Source of the DNA: Shewanella metallivivens
GTDB lineage: Bacteria > Pseudomonadota > Gammaproteobacteria > Enterobacterales > Shewanellaceae
Assembly (NCBI RefSeq): GCF_028750675.1
Contig: NZ_JAQQPZ010000009.1
Coordinates: 1 to 64,000, forward strand
Direction: 5' to 3'
Length of the DNA: 64,000 nt
Shown here: positions 8,390 to 17,458 of the stretch, one piece after another
How positions within the stretch are numbered: position 1 is the stretch's first letter
How the letters are laid out: each line of letters opens with the position of its first letter
Notes under the pieces: model-generated
The model's database searches: none
Seen by the model: only the letters and a program-made list of their open reading frames with translations
Told to the model about the DNA's origin: nothing
Translations under genes and position numbers: made by a program

Positions 8390-9490
8390 CTAATTATTTA
8401 CAAATCGCGTCGCTTCAAACCGATTTAAACACCAGTGCATGAGAAAACACAGTAATAAAGTGCCCACAATGGCAACGAGAATGCTACTTATACGGTACAG
8501 CGCACTAAAAACGAAATCATTATTTGGCGTAAGGTACTGGCCAAATAATATGCCTAAGGTGGTCATGGCACCAAAACCAACCCCAGAACCACTGGCCTCT
8601 TTAACATGCACTTGGCTAAATAGCATTAAGCCTATCCACAAAAGTGGTATCACGAAAAGAAGCATACCAGACCAATCATAAAGCACAGCTTGACCAACTA
8701 GACCAAATGTCACACCAAATAAGGTCCCTATGGCGCGTTTTCTGGCATAGCCAAGCGCGCCGTTCCAATGCATGGGAAATAACAGTAATAAGGTTGTGGC
8801 TTGGGCAGACATTGAATCTTGCAAATTAAACACCTGAAATACAATAAATGACGCAGTAGCAATAGAGGCACCCAATAATGCTTCATGGCGCATACGATTA
8901 GGCACTTTGACGACACTGGCCATTGGTGGTCTTGGTTCAACGTCTGGCCATAATATTGTCATCGCATAGGCAATAATCACTGAAGTTAACGTTGCCCAAA
9001 AGTTGCTAAAAATAAGGTTATTGATGTCTGTGTTTGGGTAACTCGCAAAATGCAACATAATGCTTAAGCTAATCACGCCATTGGCTCCAAACAAAAATAA
9101 ACTGCCACGCGACATAGCAGCAAAACGATATAAGAATAACAAAAATACGATGGGTAATATTACCCCAGGATGGCCACCAAATAAGCCACCAATAATACCA
9201 ACCTCAAGCCCCGCCATAACTGACGACGCCAATAATTGCCGCATGGCATGTGCATTCATTACTGGCACTAAACCAAGCAGTAACATAGGGGTAACGGTAA
9301 AGAACACCCCATAATTTAGGTCGAATAGTTTGCAAATAGCAAACCCCAGCGTGGCACCGGTGGCAATGCGTAAGCATTGGCGTAAATCATTGCTTGTTAA
9401 TGGGTTATGGCGTAATAACATCAGCGTACCTACAAGATACATCGTGACATACAATAGGCTTGTCGCAACGTTAGTTGCCCAATATGGCAA
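8390..9490 (-). CDS. DUF2955/FUSC-like inner-membrane efflux subunit
   Basis: The protein of about 366 residues has around ten hydrophobic segments in two similar halves (about 15-165 and 205-355). Each begins with the GAT-x-G-F or GASIATASF type strand-helix of the FUSC/aromatic acid exporter superfamily. With the HlyD gene directly upstream it should form an inner-membrane pump that extrudes aromatic or cationic compounds, in the manner of AaeAB or EmrAB. The start is uncertain: TTG 9490 is the first usable codon and has no visible ribosome-binding site. The frame is open back to the HlyD stop codon. Confidence 0.8.
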   Translation of the reverse strand: MPYWATNVATSLLYVTMYLVGTLMLLRHNPLTSNDLRQCLRIATGATLGFAICKLFDLNYGVFFTVTPMLLLGLVPVMNAHAMRQLLASSVMAGLEVGIIGGLFGGHPGVILPIVFLLFLYRFAAMSRGSLFLFGANGVISLSIMLHFASYPNTDINNLIFSNFWATLTSVIIAYAMTILWPDVEPRPPMASVVKVPNRMRHEALLGASIATASFIVFQVFNLQDSMSAQATTLLLLFPMHWNGALGYARKRAIGTLFGVTFGLVGQAVLYDWSGMLLFVIPLLWIGLMLFSQVHVKEASGSGVGFGAMTTLGILFGQYLTPNNDFVFSALYRISSILVAIVGTLLLCFLMHWCLNRFEATRFVNN

Positions 9491-9517
9491 GTCACAATAT
9501 CGATATTTGGGTCGAGA

Positions 9518-10588
9518 TTAATAAATATAGTGCAACATACTAATCAATTTGATTTGTACTTTGGCTAAAAAACCTAACAACCCATTATTGGGTACCAGTT
9601 GTACAGTGGCACGAGCCCCTGCTGGTAAGGTATTCATCACTTGATGATCGAGAGCAAGGTGCAAACGTAATCGCTGGGCATCTCGCACCCAGCGCGCCGA
9701 CGCTTCAGGTGTGGCTAAGCGGCCATTTGCATCAAACTGTCCTGCACTCACCCCTGCATCAACATTACTCACTTTGGCTAAATATAAACGTCCCGGCTGG
9801 CCATCGAAGGTAATGTATGCACTTGATTGGGACTCTAATCCTCTTAGGCTTTTTTCCCTAAAGTCAGCAATAATATCGACCTTTTCAGATACCACTGCGA
9901 GTAAGGGCTGACCAACGGTGGCAAAACTGCCCACTTCTAATTGTAAATTAGTGACCACACCATTTTGATCAGCACGCACCTGGGTATACGACAGATTTAG
10001 CTCGGCTTGCGCTAAACGATTTTGAGCCTGACGTACTTTTAAGTTATCCACACCATCAGGCCCACGACTGACAATTAACTGACTTAAACGAGCTTTTGCG
10101 GCGATAAGATTAGCGTCTGCGGTGGCGGCATCACTTTGTGCTTGGTCAACTAACTGTTGCGATACACCTCGGCTAGCATAAAGCGCGTCAAGCCGCTTGG
10201 CTTCACTGCGTTTTTGTTGGGCATTACTTTGATTAGCTATGACATCTGCTTGTGCAGCCAATATTTCAGCATCAAGTTCTGCATTATCTTGCTTGGCTTG
10301 CTCTAGCGCTAAATAGGCTTGCTCAACGGCTAACTCATATGGCGCAGACTCAATACGAAATAAAACATCGCCTTTAGCAACAACTTGGTTATTAGTCACG
10401 GCTATCGTGGCAATTTTACCGCTGACTTGCGGCGTCACTTTGGTCACCATTCGTGTCGCCATTGCTTGAGGTGTCATTGGCATCACGGCATCGGCAAACA
10501 TAAAGTAACCAAACACGAGTACAAATAGGAATATGGATATTTTTACGAGTCGCGCAAATTGTTGATCTGGAGTCATATACTTTCTCAT
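9518..10588 (-). CDS. HlyD/EmrA-family periplasmic adaptor protein
   Basis: The 356-residue membrane fusion protein has one N-terminal transmembrane helix (about residues 15-33). It also has a lipoyl half-motif around QVSGKIATIAVTNNQVVAKGD, a long coiled-coil hairpin at about 85-190 and a beta-barrel domain to the end. It would link the DUF2955 pump to an outer-membrane channel, but no TolC-type gene is nearby. It lies between marR (18 bp) and the pump gene (27 bp) in one operon. Start 10588 (MRK) or 10576 (MTP) are both possible. Confidence 0.88.
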   Translation of the reverse strand: MRKYMTPDQQFARLVKISIFLFVLVFGYFMFADAVMPMTPQAMATRMVTKVTPQVSGKIATIAVTNNQVVAKGDVLFRIESAPYELAVEQAYLALEQAKQDNAELDAEILAAQADVIANQSNAQQKRSEAKRLDALYASRGVSQQLVDQAQSDAATADANLIAAKARLSQLIVSRGPDGVDNLKVRQAQNRLAQAELNLSYTQVRADQNGVVTNLQLEVGSFATVGQPLLAVVSEKVDIIADFREKSLRGLESQSSAYITFDGQPGRLYLAKVSNVDAGVSAGQFDANGRLATPEASARWVRDAQRLRLHLALDHQVMNTLPAGARATVQLVPNNGLLGFLAKVQIKLISMLHYIY

Positions 10589-10606
10589 TACTGCTTACCC
10601 ATGCTA

Positions 10607-11071
10607 TTACGCAGAGGTTTTATCTAATGTTGCTAGGGCGTTTTCACTGATTTGACTAATAATGCTTTCAAAGTCATTGAGTTGTTGTTGGCTTATACCC
10701 GCTAATAAATTTCGTCGCACGTGCATAATTTTGCTTTCCATCTGCTTAAGCATCTCAATTCCACCTGGGGTTAAACTGACAATGCGTGCGCGCTTATCTT
10801 TTTCACAGCAACGACGTTGCACATACCCTTGCTCTTCTAAATGGTTTAGGGTGCGCATTAACGATGGCAATTCAATTTCTAACGCATCTGCAAGCACCTT
10901 TTGACTGACGTTGTCACCGAGACGCAATAGCTTCCACAATGCTGTCCAGCGTGGATGAGTAAGGCCAAGCGGGATCAACTCTGCATCGGCAGCCGTCCGC
11001 CACAAGCGGTGTAATCGACCTAAATTTTCAGCAAGCGACAACTCTTTTAATTTTTCTAATTCAGTAGACAT
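10607..11071 (-). CDS. MarR-family transcriptional regulator (SlyA-like)
   Basis: The 154-residue protein has the winged-helix MarR fold. Its recognition region is SQKVLADALEIELPSLMRTL near residues 57-76 and its wing contains RRCCEKDKRARIVSLT. The two adjacent cysteines in the wing could sense oxidants, which is an inference. It is the first gene of the efflux operon and is preceded by two palindromic operator-like sites (11089-11125). The expected role is therefore autorepression and ligand-released control of the pump. Confidence 0.9.
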   Translation of the reverse strand: MSTELEKLKELSLAENLGRLHRLWRTAADAELIPLGLTHPRWTALWKLLRLGDNVSQKVLADALEIELPSLMRTLNHLEEQGYVQRRCCEKDKRARIVSLTPGGIEMLKQMESKIMHVRRNLLAGISQQQLNDFESIISQISENALATLDKTSA

Positions 11072-11088
11072 GATTAGCGCTCATTTAG

Positions 11089-11125
11089 TTAGCGTGCTAA
11101 CCATTATAACTAGTTAGCACGCTAA
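11089..11125. promoter_or_regulatory. Paired MarR-type operators
   Basis: Two 12-bp palindromes of the form TTAGC-NN-GCTAA lie at 11089-11100 (TTAGCGTGCTAA) and 11114-11125 (TTAGCACGCTAA). Their centres are 25 bp apart, and together they form a longer inverted repeat. They begin 18 bp upstream of the marR start codon, which is the usual place for a MarR autoregulatory operator. Confidence 0.75.
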
Positions 11126-11187
11126 GTAAATAGTGTTTTGAGATAAGTTGCATCATCAAAACTAACGCATTAACTCATAAGGCGAGT

Positions 11188-11241
11188 GTCATGTTGACAG
11201 TGAACAGTCTTAATGACACCCACCGCCACTGTCTTTATGAC
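11188..11241. promoter_or_regulatory. Three NorR-type activator sites upstream of norB
   Basis: GTCATGTTGAC (11188-11198), GTCTTAATGAC (11207-11217) and GTCTTTATGAC (11231-11241) each fit the GT-N7-AC rule described for NorR enhancer sites. Three such sites also occur before E. coli norV. They lie about 70-120 bp upstream of the sigma-54-like promoter. Confidence 0.75.
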
Positions 11242-11307
11242 AGCACCATGTGTGTTAACGAACAAATAAAACAAATAGAATCATAATCTTGTGTAAATTT
11301 AAAAAGT

Positions 11308-11323
11308 TGGCACGTCTTGTGTA
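11308..11323 (+). promoter_or_regulatory. Sigma-54-like -24/-12 promoter of norB
   Basis: TGGCACG at 11308-11314 matches the -24 element. Ten bases after its GG comes GT at 11321-11322, where the consensus has GC. The single mismatch at -12 lowers certainty. The position downstream of three NorR sites and 45 bp before the norB start supports it. Confidence 0.6.
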
Positions 11324-11368
11324 ATGTCAAGTCATCTGTATCAAAATGACTTTGCGCTAAGAGGACTT

Positions 11369-13651
11369 ATGAGCAAAAACAAACTCACCGGCATTGCACT
11401 GCTAATCGTGCTAGTGGCTTCTTTTACTGTGTTACTCAGTTTAGGCAGCGGCATATATCGAGAAAAACCACCTATCCCAACGGCTTTTACTGACACTAAT
11501 GGTCAGCCTATTTTTACTCAACACGATATTGAACAAGGCCAATTGGTCTGGCGTTCAATGGGCGGACATCAATTAGGATCGATATGGGGTCATGGCTCAT
11601 ATGTGGCACCAGACTGGACTGCAGACTGGTTACACCGTGAAGCGCAAGCCTGGTTATCAATTACCGCAAAGCAGCGATTTAATCGCGAGTTTGCTGATCT
11701 TGATACCGAGCAACAAGCGGGATTAGAAAAAGCCCTTAGGAATGACATTCGTCATAATACTGTGATTGAAGGTGCTGAAGACAAGACCTATGTTGCGCTT
11801 TCAATGACGCGTATCGCGGCGATAAACGAAGTCACCCAACACTACCTTTCGTTATTTGGGGACGACCCAGAATTAAGCTCATTGCGTGAACAATACGCCA
11901 TGAAAGAAGGCACGATTACCGATGTCAAACATCGTGAATTATTAAACGCTTTCCTCTTTTGGGGTGCATGGGCCGCAGTAACTGAGCGCCCTGGTTATGA
12001 TTACACCTACACCAACAACTGGCCGTACGACCCACAAATAGGTAATTTACCAACGTCAGACAATATCGTGTGGTCAATATTAAGTGTTATCACCCTGATT
12101 TTAGGCGTGGGAATGTTGATTTGGCATCACGCCAGCTGCAAAGAAGCGTCATTACCTGAACCTGCGAAAGAAGATCCGCTGTTTCACACTAAACCGACCG
12201 CATCGCAAAAAGCGGTAGGCAAATACTTCATTACCGCTATTGGTTTATTTTTACTGCAAATATTATTGGGCGGTGTCACTGCGCATTACGCAGTAGAAGG
12301 CCAAGAGTTTTATGGCATCGCCATCTCTGAAATCTTACCTTATTCGGTTACACGTACCTGGCATACGCAACTGGCCGTATTTTGGATTGCCACCGCATGG
12401 CTAGGTACTGGTCTTTATATTGCCCCCGCATTATCTGGCTATGAACCTAAATATCAGCGTCTTGGTGTTAATGTATTGTGGGTGGCTTTAGTCATTGTCG
12501 TGCTGGGCTCCATGGCAGGTGAATGGTTAGGCGTACAACAATACTTTAACCTGGACATGAACTTCTTATTTGGTCACCAAGGTTATGAATACATTGATTT
12601 AGGCCGTGTGTGGCAAATCCTGTTACTGGGTGGTTTATTGATTTGGTTGGCACTGGTTACCGCGTCTATGCGTCCGGCGTTAAAAGTCAGTAGCGACATG
12701 CAACCGGTTATTTGGGTGCTGTATGCCTCGTGTGTTGCCATAGGTTTGTTTTATGGTGCTGGCCTATTTATGGGCAAACACTCAAACCTTGCGATTGCAG
12801 AATACTGGCGCTGGTGGGTCGTACATTTATGGGTAGAAGGATTCTTTGAAACCTTTGCCACCTCGGTGATTGCCTTGATGTTAGTTCGCTTAGGCTTAAT
12901 TCGTGCTCGCAGTGCCAATGGTGCAGTATTGTTCTCTACGGTTATCTTTTTAACGGGTGGCTTAATCGGTACCCTGCACCACCTATACTTTACTGGCACT
13001 CAAACCTCAGTCATTGCATGGGGGGCAATATTCTCAGCACTGGAAGTTGTACCATTAGCACTTATTGGTTTTGAAGCGATGGAAACCTACCGCTTACGTA
13101 AAGCAAGCCCTTGGATGGAGCGTTATCACTGGGCAATTATGTTCTTTGTTGCCACCTCATTTTGGAACTTAGTCGGTGCTGGAGTATTAGGGTTCTTAAT
13201 CAACCCACCTATTTCGCTGTACTTTATTCAAGGGTTAAACACGACTGCAACTCATGCCCACGCTGCATTTATGGGGGTATACGGTATGTTAGGCATGGGG
13301 CTGATGTTGTTCTGTTTACGTGGATTAACGGGCAATATGCAATGGAACCATAAATACCTTAAAGGGGCATTTTGGACATTAAACATTGGCTTAGCGGCTA
13401 TGGTATTTATGTCGTTGTTGCCAGTGGGTATAGTGCAGTTCTTTGCCGCTATCGACCATGGTTACTGGTATGCTCGCTCACCTGCAGTGATCCACAGCGA
13501 GCTGGTTGAAAACCTCGTGTGGATGAGAATGTTCGGCGACATTATCTTTAGTGTAGGCGGATTATTGATGGCAGCGTTCTTATTCGACCTTATTAAAAAA
13601 GCCATTCGTAGCAAGAGTGCTAAAGCGAAGCAAACCGTCGCAATGGCTTAA
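11369..13651 (+). CDS. norB: Quinol-dependent nitric oxide reductase (qNor)
   Basis: This integral membrane enzyme of 760 residues reduces two NO to N2O using quinol. The C-terminal 14-helix heme-copper-type core carries VHLWVEGFFE near residue 490 and THAHAAFMG near residue 635, with the histidines and glutamates that bind heme and non-heme iron. The N-terminal extension (about residues 30-225) is the cytochrome-c-like domain without any CxxCH heme motif. That marks the quinol type rather than cNor. The start at 11369 follows AGAGGACTT; the longer frame from 11324 would begin upstream of the likely transcription start. The adjacent norR and its sites indicate NO-induced detoxification. Confidence 0.93.
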   Translation: MSKNKLTGIALLIVLVASFTVLLSLGSGIYREKPPIPTAFTDTNGQPIFTQHDIEQGQLVWRSMGGHQLGSIWGHGSYVAPDWTADWLHREAQAWLSITAKQRFNREFADLDTEQQAGLEKALRNDIRHNTVIEGAEDKTYVALSMTRIAAINEVTQHYLSLFGDDPELSSLREQYAMKEGTITDVKHRELLNAFLFWGAWAAVTERPGYDYTYTNNWPYDPQIGNLPTSDNIVWSILSVITLILGVGMLIWHHASCKEASLPEPAKEDPLFHTKPTASQKAVGKYFITAIGLFLLQILLGGVTAHYAVEGQEFYGIAISEILPYSVTRTWHTQLAVFWIATAWLGTGLYIAPALSGYEPKYQRLGVNVLWVALVIVVLGSMAGEWLGVQQYFNLDMNFLFGHQGYEYIDLGRVWQILLLGGLLIWLALVTASMRPALKVSSDMQPVIWVLYASCVAIGLFYGAGLFMGKHSNLAIAEYWRWWVVHLWVEGFFETFATSVIALMLVRLGLIRARSANGAVLFSTVIFLTGGLIGTLHHLYFTGTQTSVIAWGAIFSALEVVPLALIGFEAMETYRLRKASPWMERYHWAIMFFVATSFWNLVGAGVLGFLINPPISLYFIQGLNTTATHAHAAFMGVYGMLGMGLMLFCLRGLTGNMQWNHKYLKGAFWTLNIGLAAMVFMSLLPVGIVQFFAAIDHGYWYARSPAVIHSELVENLVWMRMFGDIIFSVGGLLMAAFLFDLIKKAIRSKSAKAKQTVAMA

Positions 13652-13683
13652 CAGTGGGTTAAAGCAATTAAGATAACTCAACT

Positions 13684-13712
13684 CACAAAAGGGCCGTAAT
13701 GGTCCTTTTGTG
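13684..13712 (+). terminator. norB terminator
   Basis: CACAAAAGGGCC (13684-13695) and GGTCCTTTTGTG (13701-13712) form a 12-bp stem with one mismatch and a five-base loop, about 30 bp after the norB stop. The run of T is inside the right arm. Confidence 0.6.
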
Positions 13713-13715
13713 GTC

Positions 13716-13771
13716 CTAGGGTCTGTTGAACTTTCAAGGTTGTTTTTGCAGCGAAGATCAACAGACCCTAG
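13716..13771. repeat. 56-bp mini inverted-repeat element flanked by CTAG
   Basis: CTAGGGTCTGTTGA at 13716-13729 is repeated inverted at 13758-13771. After one mismatch the match continues for a few bases inside (CTT/AAG). The four outermost bases are CTAG on both sides and could be a target duplication. The centre has no coding capacity. It resembles a small non-autonomous transposable element. Confidence 0.55.
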
Positions 13772-13805
13772 TGACACCTTAACACTTGTTGTTATAATCA
13801 CACTT

Positions 13806-13816
13806 GTCATAATGAC
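13806..13816. promoter_or_regulatory. NorR-type site upstream of norR
   Basis: GTCATAATGAC is a perfect odd palindrome that fits GT-N7-AC, within the longer TTGTCATAATGACAA. It lies 29 bp before the norR start codon and suggests that norR controls its own expression. Confidence 0.6.
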
Positions 13817-13844
13817 AACCACTTAGTTTCTATTGGAGTTGGTC

Positions 13845-15395
13845 ATGGCGTTAAGTCAAACAGATCTCACCCGTATCGCCCTTGATATCACCGCCAATTT
13901 ATCAACTCGCGATCGCTTTTCACGTTTACTCACTACGCTCAGAGACACCCTAGATTGCGACGCTGCTGCGCTGCTGTCATTCCAGGGCCATCAATTTACG
14001 CCACTCGCTATCGATGGACTTAGCGCAGATGTACTTGGCAGGCGCTTTATTGTCAATGAGCATCCTAGACTTGAGGCCATTGCGCGAGCCGGTGATGTGG
14101 TGCGCTTTCCTGCCGACAGTCAATTGCCCGACCCTTATGATGGTTTAATCCCTAATGTGGATGGCGATTTAAAAGTGCATGCCTGTGTTGGGCTCCCCTT
14201 ATTTGCTAACGAACAACTGATTGGGGCATTAACCATCGATGCGCTCGACCCCAATAAATTTGACCAATTCACCAATAATGAATTACGCAGCATTAGCGCC
14301 ATTACCGCCGCCTCTCTCAATAGTGCCTTATTGATAGACAAACTCGAAAAGCAAGCCAATAACTTTACCATTACCAGCAGTAAACCTACTGGGCAACTTG
14401 ATACCGCAACAGAGATCATTGGCCAAGATGACAGCTTCATGGCCTTGCTCAATGAGGTGAATGTGGTTGCCGCAACCGAGTTAAACGTACTGATTTTAGG
14501 TGAAACGGGAACAGGTAAAGAACTCATCGCTAAAACCGTGCACCAACACTCCCCTCGCGCCGATAAACCATTGGTGTATTTAAACTGCGCCGCATTGGCA
14601 GAGTCAGTTGCCGAAAGCGAATTATTTGGCCATGTAAAAGGGGCCTTTACCGGCGCAATTAGCCACCGTAGTGGTAAGTTTGAAGTGGCTGACAAAGGCA
14701 CGTTATTTTTAGATGAAATAGGTGAATTGCCGCTTAATTTACAAGCGAAATTACTGCGAGTATTGCAGTACGGTGACTTGCAAAAGGTGGGCGATGATCG
14801 CAGCTTAAAAGTAGATGTACGGATTATTGCCGCCACCAATAAAGACTTAAAAAGTGAAGTGCTGGCAGGCCGCTTTAGGGCCGATTTATATCATCGTTTA
14901 AGTGTGTTTCCCATTGTGGTGCCAGCATTAAGAGAACGCTCTCGAGACATTCATTTATTGGCCGGCTTTTTTATTGAACGCTATCGCCAACAATTACAGT
15001 TGCCTCATTTAGGATTAAGTCGCGACGCTCTGGCGTTACTCAACCATTACGATTGGCCCGGTAACATTCGTGAACTTGAACATGCCATTCATCGCGCAGC
15101 AGTATTAGCAAAATCAGCTGGGGTTCGCGATGGCATGTGCACCATACAACCGCATCATTTTGAATTTGCGACATCAACAGAAGATATCGCAGCAGACCAG
15201 AAAAAAACGGCAGTTAAACAATCAGTAACATCTTTTGCACAAATGAGTTTACGCGACGCAACCGACCAATTTCAAGGCCAGTTTATTCAACAAGTACTAG
15301 GCCAACACGAGGGAAACTGGGCCGCCACAGCACGCAGTCTACAGCTTGATTCTGGCAACTTACACCGCCTAGCAAAACGCCTGAAATTAAAATGA
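13845..15395 (+). CDS. norR: NO-responsive sigma-54 activator NorR
   Basis: The 516-residue regulator has an N-terminal GAF domain (about 1-170), a AAA+ domain (about 185-420) and a Fis-type DNA-binding helix at the C-terminus. The GAF domain keeps residues that hold the NO-sensing iron in E. coli NorR, seen here in [14 protein letters not shown] and LTIDALDP. The AAA+ domain has Walker A GETGTGKE and the sigma-54 contact loop GAFTGA. The start at 13845 follows GGAG by six bases and lies four codons inside the open frame. It is next to norB and would activate it when NO binds. Confidence 0.93.
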   Translation: MALSQTDLTRIALDITANLSTRDRFSRLLTTLRDTLDCDAAALLSFQGHQFTPLAIDGLSADVLGRRFIVNEHPRLEAIARAGDVVRFPADSQLPDPYDGLIPNVDGDLKVHACVGLPLFANEQLIGALTIDALDPNKFDQFTNNELRSISAITAASLNSALLIDKLEKQANNFTITSSKPTGQLDTATEIIGQDDSFMALLNEVNVVAATELNVLILGETGTGKELIAKTVHQHSPRADKPLVYLNCAALAESVAESELFGHVKGAFTGAISHRSGKFEVADKGTLFLDEIGELPLNLQAKLLRVLQYGDLQKVGDDRSLKVDVRIIAATNKDLKSEVLAGRFRADLYHRLSVFPIVVPALRERSRDIHLLAGFFIERYRQQLQLPHLGLSRDALALLNHYDWPGNIRELEHAIHRAAVLAKSAGVRDGMCTIQPHHFEFATSTEDIAADQKKTAVKQSVTSFAQMSLRDATDQFQGQFIQQVLGQHEGNWAATARSLQLDSGNLHRLAKRLKLK

Positions 15396-15525
15396 GTCAA
15401 CAGCAAAAAATCAGTTGAAATATTAGACGTAATAAGTGAGGATGCGCGCTATTCAATAGTCAAGCTTTGAAAGATATTGTAGTCTGACTTTTATAACGTC
15501 TATTTTTAGGAATGATAACCCCCTT

Positions 15526-16446
15526 ATGATGAATTCGTTACGCACTGCATTCGTTGCCGCGTCTGCAATAATGTTAAGCTTTTCAAGCGCTGCTGTTGAA
15601 TATCGTTTACCCACTAATGGCAGTAAATTAGTAGGCGAAAACCAGTATTATGTGGTGCCACAAGAAGGTAAACTCACACTAGAGCAAATCGCAGCCGAAT
15701 TTCAATTAGGCTTAACTAATCTTATCGAAGCAAACCCTGGTGTTGATCCCTTTTTACCTAAACCGGGCAGTACTTTGATTATTCCGCACCAATTAATTCT
15801 GCCAGACACTAAGCATGAAGGCATTGTGATTAATTCTGCTGAAATGCGCTTATATTATTATCCAAAGGGTAAAAATATCGTTGAGGTGTTGCCGATTGGT
15901 ATTGGCCAAATAGGCCGTGATACACCAGAAAACTGGGTGACCAAGGTACATCGCAAGCGAGAAAGACCAACCTGGACACCAACAGCAAATACCCGCCGTA
16001 TTTATGCAGCCAACGGCATTACTTTACCCGCTGTATGGCCTGCAGGCCCAGACAACCCAATGGGGTTATATGCTCTGTATGTTGGTAACTTGTTTGCCAT
16101 ACACGGCACTAACGCCACCTTTGGTATTGGCTTACGTGTGAGTTCAGGGTGTATCCGGTTACGCGATGACGACATTCAGCACTTGTTTGAAACTGTGCCA
16201 GTAGGCACCCGTGTTGAATTTTTAAACAAACCCATTAAAGCGACTGCAGAGCCTGATGGCAGCCGCTATATTGAAGTGCACGAGCCGTTATCGAAAACTC
16301 AAGAAGAGTTCGACTCAAAAGAACCAGTGTCATTAACTCTAGACAAAGAGTTGACCCGTTTTCTTGCGCATCCAGAAACCGACTCTACCGTGTTAAAACG
16401 TTTACTCGAAAAGCGTACTGGTATGCCAACCCGCATTAACCCGTAA
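15526..16446 (+). CDS. LysM and YkuD-domain L,D-transpeptidase (YbiS/ErfK-like)
   Basis: The 306-residue exported enzyme has a signal peptide (about 1-23), a LysM-like peptidoglycan-binding region (about 38-90) and a YkuD catalytic domain (about 98-235). The active-site histidine and cysteine are seen in FAIHGTN (His193) and SSGCIRL (Cys209). E. coli relatives either attach Braun lipoprotein to peptidoglycan or make 3-3 crosslinks; which applies here is not clear. It is a single gene ended by a perfect hairpin terminator shared with the convergent bactofilin gene. Confidence 0.9.
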   Translation: MMNSLRTAFVAASAIMLSFSSAAVEYRLPTNGSKLVGENQYYVVPQEGKLTLEQIAAEFQLGLTNLIEANPGVDPFLPKPGSTLIIPHQLILPDTKHEGIVINSAEMRLYYYPKGKNIVEVLPIGIGQIGRDTPENWVTKVHRKRERPTWTPTANTRRIYAANGITLPAVWPAGPDNPMGLYALYVGNLFAIHGTNATFGIGLRVSSGCIRLRDDDIQHLFETVPVGTRVEFLNKPIKATAEPDGSRYIEVHEPLSKTQEEFDSKEPVSLTLDKELTRFLAHPETDSTVLKRLLEKRTGMPTRINP

Positions 16447-16460
16447 ACACATCTGATACT

Positions 16461-16501
16461 AAAAAATGGCCAGGTTAACTCAGTTAATCTGGCCATTTTT
16501 T
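16461..16501. terminator. Bidirectional terminator with long perfect stem
   Basis: The stem AAAAAATGGCCAG...CTGGCCATTTTTT (16461-16473 and 16489-16501) is extended inside by TTAACT/AGTTAA. It separates the transpeptidase and bactofilin genes. Confidence 0.9.
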
Positions 16502-16502
16502 A

Positions 16503-17282
16503 TCACGGTTTATTGGATGTTGTCGGCAGCGATAACTCGGCCTCACTGTCTTCAAAGTGTTGATCATCACTGTGCAAGGTGTCGCCAAGATCTTGGCTGG
16601 TTTGTTCTAATGCCTGTAAGTCTTCCATTGCGGTATTGATATCTGACTGGCCTGCGCTGATTAATTCTTCTTGTTGTTCAACAAACACACTTTGCTGATC
16701 AACATCTTGTAATAGTAACGTGGCATTTTTCGCAATGTCGCTCTCTGATACATCGGCGTTCACACTTGCTTGTAAAGGCTGTTCCTGATCACTTTTCAAA
16801 ACCGAACTAATAGTAGGCTGCAGTAAAACGCCGCCAATAATCACAGCTGCAGCAACGGCAGCATAGGTTAACTTACGTAAAGGTGTTTTCGTCTGACTGT
16901 CGTGCATCATTGGCATGTTGACTGTTGATGATGTAGCTTGTGGCAAAACAGACTCGTCAGGGCCTTTACTACGCATACCGATAAATTGACCACCGTCATA
17001 AATCTCCATTTGATGGCTAGACACCTCACCATCGACCACGCCTGAACTGACAATGATCAGTTTATTACAGTGTAATTTACCTTTAAAGACGCCCGATACA
17101 CGCATCTCTTGGCAATAGACCTCACCCTCAACTTCACCACCCACTGCGATATTAATTTGGCTGCTTGAACTAATTGTGCCAACTGTCTTACCGGCAATCA
17201 TCGCAGGGCCTTGAATGGTCATGTCACCCTCGAGTGACATGTCAGCACCAATGTAGGTTATCCCCTTATTGTTATTATTCAC
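16503..17282 (-). CDS. Bactofilin-domain membrane protein
   Basis: The 259-residue protein has a bactofilin (polymer-forming, DUF583) beta-helix domain at about residues 8-105, with repeating strands such as GDMTIQGPAMIAG and GEVEGEVYCQEMRVSG. A transmembrane helix follows (about 139-156), then an acidic, Gln-rich tail with coiled-coil character. Bactofilins polymerise into scaffolds that localise envelope enzymes. A C-terminal membrane anchor plus periplasmic tail is less usual than the soluble form. Convergence with a peptidoglycan transpeptidase gene fits a cell-wall role but does not prove it. Confidence 0.82.
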   Translation of the reverse strand: MNNNNKGITYIGADMSLEGDMTIQGPAMIAGKTVGTISSSSQINIAVGGEVEGEVYCQEMRVSGVFKGKLHCNKLIIVSSGVVDGEVSSHQMEIYDGGQFIGMRSKGPDESVLPQATSSTVNMPMMHDSQTKTPLRKLTYAAVAAAVIIGGVLLQPTISSVLKSDQEQPLQASVNADVSESDIAKNATLLLQDVDQQSVFVEQQEELISAGQSDINTAMEDLQALEQTSQDLGDTLHSDDQHFEDSEAELSLPTTSNKP

Positions 17283-17458
17283 TTGCGGTCCTTATTAGGA
17301 TTACATACCGACCACATTAATTATCTAACTCACTCAGATAGTTAATATAATTTGTATAAATTGTTACAGGTAATGACAAATCTTAAAGTAAATGGGCTAC
17401 ACAATAAAGCTTACTATTCATGCTATAGTACTTAGATCAATAAATAGCCCGAATTGTT

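Noticed and set aside
11324..11368. Longer N-terminus for norB starting at 11324
   Set aside because: It lies about ten bases upstream of the transcription start expected from the -24/-12 element and lacks a ribosome-binding site; ATG 11369 has AGAGGA before it.
14135..14839. 234-codon open frame on the minus strand inside norR
   Set aside because: It is fully antisense to the well-identified norR AAA+ and GAF domains, and its product is Ser/Ala-rich without any recognised family.
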